A stretch of 64,000 nt of DNA from NCBI GenBank assembly GCA_024803745.1, contig JANJXV010000025.1, forward strand, positions 21,072,610-21,136,609. The letters are read 5' to 3'. Shown one piece after another: positions 1-20,700 of the stretch. The notes beneath the pieces were generated by a model. That model saw only the letters and a program-made list of their open reading frames with translations. It was not told where the DNA came from and did no database searches. Origin of the DNA: Megascapheus bottae (taxonomy: Eukaryota; Chordata; Mammalia; Rodentia; Geomyidae). Made by a program: the position numbers and the translations under genes. How positions within the stretch are numbered: the stretch's first letter is position 1; each line of letters starts with the position of its first letter.

Positions 1-121
1 ATTTCCCCTTACAAGCTCAGGTGCCCCACCTGACTCCGCTCCCCCCTCCCCCCGTCCTGTCTCTGGCCACACCTGGGGTCATGTGGTGACGGGAAGGGCT
101 GTGGGCCAGGCAGGGGCTCAC

Positions 122-9167
<9,046 letters not shown>

Positions 9168-9188
9168 TCTCTGTCAGGTACATGCCCC

Positions 9189-9197
9189 TTATAAATA
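9189..9197 (-). promoter_or_regulatory. UMOD TATA box
   Basis: TATTTATAA followed by GGGG on the minus strand, about 45 bases before the exon 1 donor. It is the only clear TATA element placed correctly for UMOD. Confidence 0.75.
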
Positions 9198-9199
9198 CA

Positions 9200-10624
9200 C
9201 ATACACTGGCCCCTGGCTGCCAGTCTCACCCCCAAATTATTTCCTGTGTCTTGAGATTGTGTCCTTGGGGCAGATATTTTCTTTAACTTGTTTTTTTGGC
9301 ACAATGTTTGTTTTTTCCAGGCTGTGAACTTGTTGCTTTTTCCCTTCCACCTCCCACCCCCCCACACGCCCTCCACCACCACCAATAGAGACACCAAATA
9401 ATTGATATTGTGGGTCACACCTGTGCCCAGAAATGCCAGGTCTCTGTTTTGCACTCTTGGGCAGAAAAAGATTCCTTAGTTAGACATTAACTGGCAAAGT
9501 GGTGCCAAGGTGCTGGGTCTTTTTCTTGGTCACTGAGAAGGGCGAGGTGAATCTATGGGGGCAGGCAGAAGGTAGTATCTGAAGGTAGGCTGGCAGTGGA
9601 ATAAAAAGGTGCCTTTTAACCCTGTGGGAGGGTCATCTACCTTGAAGAGCACCCTATCCTCATCACAGGAGCCCCCTTTTTATGTCCCCACACATGAGAG
9701 CAAATGGGGAGCAGAGGTGGGCCAGAGACCACCCATACAGACACAGGGAATTCAGTATACTTGGCCAAACTCATCTGTGCCAAGCTCAAGACCCTTAGTC
9801 AATGACTTTGTGATTGAATCATCTGGCACTGCAGTCGGTGAGTCTGAATACTAGCTCTGCCAGTGGATTCCTCTTTCCAACCTTCCTGTTGCCATCTTAC
9901 TCAATTGCAGAACGAAGTTGCTCCTCTCCCTGAGAAGCCATGACAGTTGAACAGAGAAGATGTAAAGACACACATGGGGTTGATTTTATTCGGAGGGATT
10001 TCGTACATGCTGTTTGGTTGCTGTTGAGTTACGCCAAGGCAAGGAAATGCCAGGGGCCAAGTTCAAAGCCATGGTGGGGGTGAGGGGGGGGGAAAGAATG
10101 TGAATTTAGACTGAATAGGAAAAATATCCATGATCGCCATATGTCAAAATTTCTCATTATAGTTTCAGGACCAAATTTCCTAGGGGTAGAAAAAAGATCT
10201 GTGTGCCTTTGGAATGGTCAAGCTGGCTGGCACTGCTCGTCACGATGTTCAAAAATGCTCCTGTCTCCAAAGACATTTTGAGACTTTAGCTTCAAGGCAG
10301 TGAATATGGCATCAATTAATATTTGGTTGGGTTGGGTTTTATTTTAAGGACACTCAAGTCACTTGCCATGACCTCCTCTCTTCATGCCAAACAATGGAAG
10401 GAAACTTGACAGGCCAGCTGTCACTTACCTCATCTTATGTTTTCACCTCCACTGTGTCAAAACTGGGAAACCATGGCAACAAGGGAGAAGACCAAGCTCT
10501 GAGAAATTGAGGGACTGTCTCAAGATCACACTGCTCAGCTAGTGCTAATTCCAGATTGAAAACCCAAGTCTTGCTCAGATTTGCTGTTCGGATCTATTTG
10601 AGATATGGAACATTCCAAGGTTAA

Positions 10625-10672
<48 letters not shown>

Positions 10673-12040
10673 CCTTTGAGGAGCCAAGTCGTTTTTTAAA
10701 TCTGTTTAGGGAGAGGATAGAGCTAAGGGATGAGGGTATTGATGGGTGGGGGGGAATCAGATAGACATGTTGGAAAGCTACAGAAGATCCTCTCAGTAGA
10801 GAGCTACTACCTGGCCTGTCTCCCCAGATGGCTTTCCCCACCCACACCTCACCTCTGAGTCTCCTGCTCCCCCTGGAGACTTGGTAGGAGGCCTAGTTGT
10901 TTTGACTATGGTTGTGTTCCACATGATTTAGTCTCAGCAACCACCCCCCTCACCTTCCACAGGCAGCTGCATGGCCTTGAGATGGGAGCAGGTGAGCCTT
11001 GCACACGTGTCTTGAATACTAACTTCTGCCCCTTGCTGGACCATGGGGCTCCCATGAGTTCCAGGGCCCCAGGGAAGGTAGGGTTGGGGAACTGGAGGTC
11101 TGAAAAAGAACACTGTTTGCCTTATGTGGTGCATGGCATGGTGGAGAAAGTCTGGTTTGCAGAGAGCATAGTCCTTGAAAAAAAAATCCCTTTATCCCAA
11201 GTCCCCGTAGTACCTGGTTGAAACACAGCAAATAAACCAGCAGTGTGACCATAGGGGACTGAAAAGTGACCCCCAAGTATGCCTATCCCCTCTTGCCTAG
11301 TCCCTGGAACCCATGAACAGTGCCTTTCAGAACGAAAGGGCCTGTGCAAGTATGTGAGGAGCTTGAGGGGTGGCTACATAGATACCAGGTTGAAGTGATC
11401 TCCAGGAATGAGCCATAAACCAAGGAATGAATGCAAGTGGCCCAAGAAACTGAAAATGCAAGGACAGGCATTCTTCCAGGAGGAAACAGCCCCGGTGACA
11501 TGTTGATTTTAACTCAGCAAGCTTTTTGTTTTATTTGAGACAAGCCCAGGCTGGCCTCAGTCTTGTGATTTCCCTCCTCACCTCAGTTTCCTAAGTGCTG
11601 GGATTCCTAGCCTATATCAGCAAGCCTGGTCTAGGAAACGGAGTTCTGACCTCTAGAACTCTATGAGAATAAGTGTGCGGTTTTAATCCATTTGGTGCAT
11701 GTTGCACAGAGTTCAACTTGGACCTGCAGACATTCATCATCTCCAATGCTCCTGGGCTAACGATGGAATCCTGTGTCTCTCAGAAAGAGGCTGTTGCCCG
11801 ATTTGGCTTCATTTTGTGGACAGTTATTGGGTATCTACTATGTAGAGGATAACAAGAGAACAGGTGTGTTTGCTCTCATGGAGCTGATGTGCTAGGTGTG
11901 ATGCAGGTAACAGGTGGTTGTGCTATGGAATAAGATGCTCTCAGATCTTAGTGTCTACCTCATTGAGATGGTCACATCGGAGCTGAGATTTGAATGATAA
12001 AAGCACAGCTGGCAATGAAGACCCCAGGGGAGTGTATTCT

Positions 12041-12091
<51 letters not shown>

Positions 12092-13110
12092 TGTGTGTGT
12101 ATGTGTTTACATAAAGGAAAGAGAGCCCACAAGAATTGTGAGAATTCATTTTGTTTGAAGAATGGACAAAAAGAGAGATTGGAGAGAGGGGAGGGGAAAA
12201 AGGATAACCTATCTGCCAGGAAGGACTTCTTGGGACCTTTCAGGCCTGGTGAACCCAGGGGATTTTGTCCTAAAAACGATAAAGATGCCATTACAGAGCT
12301 GAAACAAGTGGAGGTGTAAGCATGCTTGCCCCAGTGGTTGTCATGAATACAGAATGCTTTGTGGGGCGAGTGGAGCATGGAGACAGTCAGGAAAGAGATC
12401 AATTCTGAAACTTTGCAGATGAAAGAGAGTGGTTAACTACCAGTGGGAATGGAGGAAGTGGAAAGAATTGTAGAAGGAAGGGACTGGGGTTGGTATGGAA
12501 GGAGGTGGTGGGGTTATGTACAGGAAAAGTGGGCAGGACCAAACAAGGGAAGTGAGTAGAGTTGTGTGGAAGGGTGTACAACTCGTAAACTTGCAACAAC
12601 CAAATGAAAGACCATGAACCCCACATGGCTGCTTGAGTGAGTATATGACTTTCTGCGATGTAGCATTCTGGGGACAGCTTTGGGGATGGATGCATCTCTG
12701 TGCCAATATAAGGCATAAACCAATCCATTCAACACATATGAAAGGTTTAGCCGAACTTGGGGTACCACAATCTGATAAGAGACAGTACATAAGGTACACA
12801 ATCCCTCAAGCCTAGACTACCAGGGATGCAGCTTGCCGACTCCAGCTGTGTGATCATAGCTTCAACTCACTATCTCTTGGGTTTCCTTGCCTGGTTATGG
12901 CACCAAAACAAAAAATAAATAAAATACAGCCACCAGTAAATGTTATAGAACTAGAGGAAGAGCACGCAGATAGTAAACATTCATTCAAGGTTTCACTGTG
13001 ACCTTCCTTGAAGCCTTGACTGAATTCCAGGCCAAACAGTTCTCCTAAGGCAATGTCAAGCAGGAAAATTAGCTTGTGAGATTAAAACAAAATGGGAGAC
13101 ATTCATGGGG
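9200..13110. other. UMOD-PDILT intergenic region
   Basis: About 3.9 kb between the UMOD promoter and the PDILT polyadenylation signal. Contains (AC)n at 10626-10671, (GT)n at 12042-12104, and old MIR-like relics (about 10475-10560 and 12830-12920). No exon-like open frame with splice signals was found. Elements controlling UMOD may lie here. Confidence 0.6.
9479..9491. promoter_or_regulatory. Possible HNF1 site upstream of UMOD
   Basis: GTTAGACATTAAC is a near-palindrome matching the HNF1 consensus GTTAATNATTAAC at all but two specified positions, about 300 bases upstream of the UMOD TATA box. HNF1B is known to drive UMOD in kidney. Assignment is by motif only. Confidence 0.4.
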
Positions 13111-13116
13111 TTTATT
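13111..13116 (-). terminator. PDILT polyadenylation signal
   Basis: AATAAA on the minus strand, 112 bases downstream of the PDILT stop codon. Cleavage is expected 10-30 bases further, near 13085-13100. Confidence 0.7.
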
Positions 13117-13227
13117 ATCCTACCCCAAACTCAGCCCACCACAACAACATATAGTAGTATTATTGGAATAGATCCATGCAGAAAATGAAGGGCCTGGGAA
13201 ATGGGCCCCTTCTTTCCTTTGGAGAAA

Positions 13228-13557
13228 CTAAAGTTCCTCCTTGACTTTTGGTTTCTTGTCCTGGCTCAGAGGTCCCTCTGACTTAGCTACTTCCTCTTTC
13301 TCCTCCTGAGCTGTTTTCTGCTGCTCTGTTGACATTTCCAGATTGGTCATGTTCTTCTTCAGCTCAGGGAACTTCTGCTCAGGTGACTTCTGCTCAGGAG
13401 ACTTCTGAGCAGGTAACTTCTGCTCAAATAACTTCTGGTCAGGTAACTTCTGCTCAGGTAATTTCTGCTCAGGTAACTCTTTCTCCTCAAAAGACACTTC
13501 CTGGTCTTCAATTAACATCTCCTCTTCTAACTCTTCATTTTGTTCGATGGAAAGTAA
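13228..13557 (-). CDS. PDILT: PDILT exon 11: repetitive tail and KEEL stop
   Basis: Acceptor TTTAATAG, then [20 protein letters not shown], a block of eight five-residue units (residues 525-563), and the end KKPKVKEEL followed by TAG at 13230-13228. Entry phase 0. The KEEL end is the ER retrieval motif, as in human. Confidence 0.96.
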   Translation of the reverse strand, partial: LLSIEQNEELEEEMLIEDQEVSFEEKELPEQKLPEQKLPDQKLFEQKLPAQKSPEQKSPEQKFPELKKNMTNLEMSTEQQKTAQEEKEEVAKSEGPLSQDKKPKVKEEL

Positions 13558-16500
13558 CTATTAAAGGGTAGAGGGAAGAGAGCAAAATGGGAAACACAGC
13601 CACCTAATTAGATATCCTAACTGATTTGTCAGGCTCTTTTTGTAGATGTATCTACAGAAAAGAGAGAATCAAGAATTTGGCTTGGAGTGTCTTCATAGAA
13701 AAAAACAAGATGGCACAATCATGCCTACCTATGACACTACTACAGGACCATTCTTCTATTTCAAGTCCAGGGATGTGATTGTTAAATCCCCAACTGTGGG
13801 TTGAGCTAATGATAGCCTTGTTTGTCCAAGACATTTTTCTGCAACTAGTAAGCAGTAGACATTCATGGGACTGTGTGGGGGTATCTTGGGCCTTGCGGGA
13901 GCATCCATGCCAGACATTCTACCAATTACATAGAATGAATTTCCACCATTGCTGAAATAGTGAAATAGTGTCATTGACCTTTACAAGAGAAAGTGAATTC
14001 CATCCAAATGGAACCTTCCAGAGGATGGTCTCATGAGAGACACCATGAGGGGACCCAGAGCTTGTGGTCCTTGGAGAATAGTGGCCAAAGTTGGAAACCC
14101 CATCTGGATGGTTCATTTACCATTTGTGGAAAGTGGACGCTGGGTAGTACGTTCTGGGAGCTTCGTTACCTTGAAGGCTTCGCTCCTCCCAGGATTTCTA
14201 AGGTCTCCCATGTTAACACCCTTGAGAGAAAGCCCAGAAAGTGGCCCTCAACCTGGAGGCCTGGCCAGCCACCCTCAGCCTTCTCCAGAGAGCACAAGAA
14301 CGTGGAATTCTGGGCACACTTTGCTGCCTCCCTCCTCCTCCCGCATGGAGTTAATAACTTTGAGTGGGAGAGAAGATTGCCGTTTTCCCTGTACCTCATC
14401 CTCAATCTGAACCTTGACTTGGCTTTCCAGGAAGTCAGAAAATCCCTCCAAGGTATGTTCTCCTTGATACAGCACAGCCTGAGGAAGATAACAGAGCTTG
14501 GGTGAGGGATGGCACCTTATTCTCAGCCGCTGCATATGCTTTGTTCCTAGGAGGCATCTGGGTTCAAATCCCTAACAGTCTAGGTAATGTTGAGTGGATG
14601 CCTTCATCCATGCAACGCTCTAAAAGAAAGGTGGAATTTCTCCATTATATAACAGTAATGTGGTGGGTCACACGGCATGGATGATAAGGCCCCATTGCCA
14701 AAGTTGAAAGCCTGGCTGCTTAAAGAACCTCATTGGCTCAGTTTCTTCATCTGTAAAGCAAAGTTCAGACCAGTAAAAATTAAATGAGTTGAAATATGAA
14801 ATGTACTAGGTGCCCTGGTGTGATTCCTGGGATACATTTTCTACTATAATCATCCTAACAATGATAAGAGTTGTTTATATAAACAACACATCTGACGAAG
14901 GGCTATACAGTCTTCACTGCTGTCGCCCACTTTTAGTCTGTGTGTGTGTGTGTGTGTGTGTGTTGGAATTCAAGGCCTGAGTACTGTTGGTGAACTTTAT
15001 TTTTAACAGACTAGTGCTCTACCACTTGAGCCACCACTCCACTTCTGGTTTTTTAGTGGTTAACTGAAAAGAAGGGTCTCCAGGATTTTCCTTCCCTGAG
15101 CTGACTTCAAACTATGATCCTCAAGTCTCAGCCTCCTGAGTAGCTAGGGTTACAAGTATGAGCCACTGGTGTCCAGCCTTCTTTTCATCTTTAGGAAGGC
15201 CAAGAAGTCATTTCCTGCCACTTGTGACAACCAGTAAAACTCAGGTTGCTGATTGAACCCTTAGTCTCAGACAGGTTGTCCATCTTCTATACCAGATGGG
15301 CATCACTGTGCCAGTGGTTGAGTGGCTCCCTTCTGCCCATCTCTTTGTTCACACCGTGTATCCTACCTACAGGTCGTGGTCCCTCCTTGAATCTGATTTC
15401 AGGGTCATCTAACCCGCTTCCTCAATTCCCATTGCATTTAGAGATGGCCCCACACCCAACGACATCCTTCTCAGGAGTATACAAGCTCAAGCTTGCCTGG
15501 CTCAAGCTTCTTTGACACTTGGATGTGCCAGGGCAGCACGTGGCGAGCTCTGTCAATGCTGATGATGGGTCACTGATGGGCATTAACCATTATGTGTCTC
15601 ATGTGATACCATCCCAACCCCCCCCCCGCCCCAATATTTTGTGCGGGCTAGAGGACGCTGTTCCTGAAGGGACCAGGCCATGCCCTCATTTGGTATCATG
15701 CTGAAGTCAGTGAGTAACTTGTCTTGAGTTCTGTGTAAAGAGAACATTGTCTCAGAACTGCAGCTACTTGAAAATAAACTTGAAGAGCTTCCTGGGGGCT
15801 ACAGCTGAGAAAGGAGCTGATATGGTAGAGGGCAGAGCTGGAAATAGAGGGAAGTCAAGTCCCTCACGATAAACAAGACAGCATTTTCCATTATGAGGGT
15901 GGGGGGAGGGAGAAGCCTTTCACCTGTTCAGAGTTGGTGGGAAAAAGCCTGAAGAATGGGTACTGGTCCGGGTTGGGGAGCTGGATATCATTGGCTGTGA
16001 TGTCGATCTTGGCGATGGTGATGGTGGTGTGGTTTTGATACTTGATACCTAACATCTCCAGTAGTGGGAAAAGAGCCCTGCACTTCGTAGACCAGGGTGC
16101 ATCTAGAAAAGAAAAGAAAGGTCACTAGCAGGATGCCTGTAACCCTAGCTCTTCAGGAAGCTGAGATCGGAGGGTCACAGTCTGAATCCAGTGTGGACAG
16201 GAAAGTCCATGACCAGAAAATGGGAAGTGGAGTTGTGGGTTCAAGGAGTAAAGCACCAGCCTTGAGCAAAAGAGCTCAGGAGTTGAGTTCAAGCCCTAGA
16301 AACTGCACTATCACTGTGCTCTTTTTATGATGAAGATGCTATGCAAATTGCATTTTTTCTCCTATAGTAGATTATTTTTTACAGCTCAGATCTTAATCAT
16401 AACTAAATAAAGGGAGAAAATGACCCTAGTACCTTTTCCATCCCAGATATCAATGCTTCTCACATGTTAACATTTTCTTCCAGAGATTTTTCAGACAGAG

Positions 16501-17449
16501 ACAAGATCATCCTGTAATTAGAGGATTTTGAAGCCATGCCACTTTAATGTAGAAAGATTGTACTACAGCTAGGTGCTTATAAGCCCAGCTATTCAGGAGA
16601 CTGAGATCTGAGGATCATGGTTCAAAGCTTTGATCTTTGCATGGGGCGGGGGTGGAGGAGGGAATTGGGGAAAACAAACCTTCTTCATCCTTCCTATAAA
16701 GCTCAAAGTGTGTGGCTGTATGACAGGAATGGTCTCCAAAGCCCTCACACTTCTCTTTGCATGATCATTTCCAACTTCTGAACCAAATGCCTCCAAGGCC
16801 AGGCCCTCTGTCAGGAGCACCCCACAATTCCCTTAGAGCTCCACAGGCCCTGGGCTGGGAACTGGAGGAGTTATAATGGCTCCTACCCCAGGGGGCCCAG
16901 CCCTATAGCCCTGCTTCCAAGAAAATGAAGGTACTCTTGCGTTTAAGCCAAAGCAATGAATGTTCTCAGAACTCTGGGTGTCAGGTAAGTAGAGAAAGGC
17001 CGCCCTAGACTGTCATTGAAAGGCAGTAAATTATCCTGATTACACTGCATTGACCTCAAACGCCTAGTTCCATGGATATGATTATGCAGCATGATGGTAA
17101 AAGGCCCATCATACACAATCAGTCCAGTGGTGGCACAGCCCTCCTGCTGGACCCGTGCCCTTCCTTCTTCCTGTGTGACTTTGGTCAAGCTAATGAATCT
17201 CTCTGAAACTGGACTTGCCTTGACCTGCAACATGAAGAAAGCCACTGTCTCGAGTCACTAACTAATCACAAGCCTTTCACCAAGCACCTGCCTGGCTCAT
17301 TGATAAGTGACCCTAATAAAAAAAATAAGAGATGAGAGTTGAAATCATTTCAGTCTCTTCTTCTCTGTCTTGCTGGCTCCTCCCCTGCAAATCAGAAATT
17401 CTAGGAAATGGCAATGACCCTTAAGTGAGCTCTGGAAAGAATTCTAATG

Positions 17450-17485
<36 letters not shown>

Positions 17486-17748
17486 GTTGTTTGGTGGGTC
17501 CAAACATGGTACAAAGATCCCTACATTAACTGGGCTAATGGATTAGGTCATGTATAAAGACCAAGGCTAGAGGGATTCTGAACACAAAGATAGAGTCCTA
17601 CTGCCTAAGTTCAAATCTGCCCTCCAGCACTTACAAACTGTGTGATAGTGTGGACCCTTCTGCTCCCAGAGATTCTGGTTCATAGAATGGTCCATACAAG
17701 GGAGGAGACAGCATGGAGAAAATAAAATGACAGACGCCAGGTGATGCA

Positions 17749-17798
<50 letters not shown>

Positions 17799-20700
17799 TG
17801 CCACAACATTTTAAGAACTCATTGGCCAGAGGAAGTGGCATGGTATGGGCTCACAGTTTGATCTAGTCTCTCAGTGTTGGGTGGGGAGGTTGGATTTTTT
17901 CCCCCCTGGGGACCATCACCAAGGCAGTACATGGTTGGATCTTGGAGCTTAGAGGTTGCATTGCTTAAGAACTCAGGAACAACACTTGAAACGAGGTAAG
18001 CTTAGACTCCTGCGCTCCTCACAGCCCCCAGGGCAGATGCTCACAGAACATGACGAACACGTCCCTCTCCTTGTCCAGGACAACGATGTTGAAGTTTTTC
18101 CCTACCAGCTGCTTCACCGGGCCCTGGTTCCAATATTTCGGGATGTCTTCACTGGGTTGGTGTTTCTAGGAAGCAAATTCAACAAGGGGGCCCCACATCT
18201 CGTCAGAGAACCAACATCACATCTTATTCCACCAACTAGGAGACCTACATCTAAAAGGCCACCCCAGACTCTACTCCTCCTTCTTGGCCTAGTTAATCCA
18301 AATTTACCCTTGAGAATGACCTCAAGGGAAAAACACCTTTGACTGACGCCTCTACCCCACCCCCAGCCCCAGGCCAAATGAGGTCCTATTAGTTTGTCAC
18401 TTGAGTTGCTTCTCTGTTTATCTCATTCATATCTCATTCTTTGTGTTTCCATCCCAGGAGATGGGATGTCATTAAGGACTTATATCATTGAATAATCCAC
18501 TACCAGGTACATAGTAGGACCTCAATAAATGCTTTACCAATGACCAAATGAAAGAATGAACTCCGCTCTTCCGTTCAAAGGAAGAAACCTCAGTGTACAT
18601 ATTCCTCTCCTCCCATTGCCTCCTACCTATCTCCTGCATCCACTCTCCCCAGGGCTGGTGGCTCTTATTGGTCCCCCAAGGGCACTGGAGCAGCCTCCCG
18701 GTTATCTCCCATCTCTGTCAATCCTCACATTTTCTACACAAAGGGGCTTTCTTTTGAATCATACAGATCTGGCTTCCCATGGCTTAGCATGTAGAATCCT
18801 TAAAGCGCATGTTTATGAAGCCCTCACAATCTGGGCCTCTGAAGGTATCCTGAAGGTGGAGAGATGGGGCGAGACAGAAGGGAATGGAAATACTGCAAAG
18901 TAAGATTGGCCATAGAGTTTGGGTTGCCTGGAGACACTCTGTTTCCTCCTATTAGTCAATAATATTATAAAAACTGCCTCCATCCCCCCAACCTTGCTCT
19001 CAAAGGCATCTCAGTTTGGAATAGAAATAATAGGATCCCTTTGCTCAGGAGAGCAGTGCTGGATCAACAGTGGGGGACTATCTTGCCTGAGGCTCTTCTC
19101 GCTCCTCGTCTGTTTTATCACCTAAAGCCTTTGAAGCAAATCTTGATAGTTCTCTAATGCTTTACTTCCCAATCTACATATTTACCCTTGGGCCAAGTAA
19201 GTCTTTTAGGTTAGAGACCAAGGGCTTAGAGGTGGACTAGAGTTTCCAACCGGATGAATTAGCTCTACAGAATGTCTGCAGTTCTAGCTCTCTATCTCCA
19301 ATAAATCAGAAAAGACCAGAAGTAGAGCTGTGGCTCAAGTAATAGAGCATCAGACCCAGGACAGGACAGTTAAATGACAATGTTCAGGTTCTGAGTTCAA
19401 GACTCAACACCAATACCAAAAAAGAAAAAGAAAAACTTACAAGGAATCATTTTGAAGTTCTGTATAAAACGTAACTAAGAACAAGTTTACCTTGGCATTT
19501 TTATTCAGGAAGCTGCGAGCAAACTTCTTGAGGTTTTCATAGGTTATGTCGTCTGTAGGCATTTTGTACCTGGCATCAGAGCTTAAGTTTAGGATTTGGA
19601 CAGACGGTATGTTCACCTCTGTGATTCGGAAGTACTCAAAGACGAATTTGTTTTTGGGTTCATCTGCATCCACAAGGATGAAAAGAATCTGCCAAGTTTA
19701 AAAAAACAAAAAAATCTTGTCTTTCAGGACCTCTGGTGGAGGGAGAGGACTTGTAACTTAATGGGATACAAATACTGGGTGTATGGAGCACCCCTGACTT
19801 AAAGAAGGCTTCTTTCCCAAACTCATAGGCAGGCAATAGCCATTAGCACTTGGCCTGTCATACTTCTTAGAGAAATAGAGAGGGGTCAGACTCTGGTGGC
19901 TTACATCTGTAACCCCAGCTACTCAGGAGGCTGAGATCTGAGATTCAAAGCCAGCCAAGTCAGGAAAGTCCTGGAGACTCCGCTCCAATTAATCACCAAA
20001 AAGCCAGAAGTGGAGCTGTGGCTCAAGTGGTAGAGTGTGATCATTGAGTGAAAAAGCTAAGGGACAGAACCCAGGCCCTGACTATGAGCACTGTTACTGG
20101 TGTGTGTGTGTGTGTACACACACACACACACACACAAATGAGTAAATAAAGAAAATAATGAAGCGAATAGCCAGATAGTGCCAGTGGTGATACACAGAGC
20201 TTAGGAAAAAAGCAGATTTGTTTCTAATGATGATAATGGTAGTGACAGTCATAATAAACCTATAAACTGCACCATTGCTCGATGTGAAGAGACTCTAATT
20301 TATTAGTAGTAGTTGTAGTGGTAATAGTAGTATTATTTTACTACAGAGTCCAGATTGGTCTGAATTAGCAATGCATCCTAACTCAGTCTTCGGTGTGTTA
20401 GGATTTAGATTTTCTAACTCCTACAACAACTCTCTGTTTTGAGCAGGAGTAACCTGCAGCCTTGAGGTCCAGAAACTCTTCATCTATCTTGTAAAAGGAA
20501 GACAAACTTGAATTCATTCTGTGTGGGGTGACAGTTGAGGGTGTCAACAGCCATTTGCCAGAAAAAAAAAAAATCCATGTTTCAGGCGGCTCATATTCCT
20601 TGTCCCCAGGCAAGTATGATCCTCCTTGACCTTCACTTCCAAGCCAAGAGCTACCCTCTTTGCCATCACCCTTGGAGGAAGGAGGCCCACCAGAAACACA

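Larger units (their letters stand above)
13558..18044. other. PDILT introns 10, 9, 8 (around exons 10 and 9)
   Basis: Non-exonic sequence here has a MIR-like relic (about 14730-14830), (GT)n at 14938-14962, a minus-strand B1-Geo SINE (about 14968-15178), a plus B1-Geo SINE (about 16113-16308), further MIR-like pieces near 17170-17250 and 17590-17640, (AAT)n at 17449-17485 and a (TA)n tract at 17751-17796. Confidence 0.6.

Noticed and set aside
12399..12801. Overlapping minus-strand frames of 95-120 codons in the UMOD-PDILT gap
   Set aside because: Three frames are open at once, with no splice context, no motif and no agreement with a known family; chance frames in unique sequence.
16943..17245. 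A 100-codon minus-strand open frame
   Set aside because: Overlaps a MIR-like relic in a PDILT intron and has no recognisable product.
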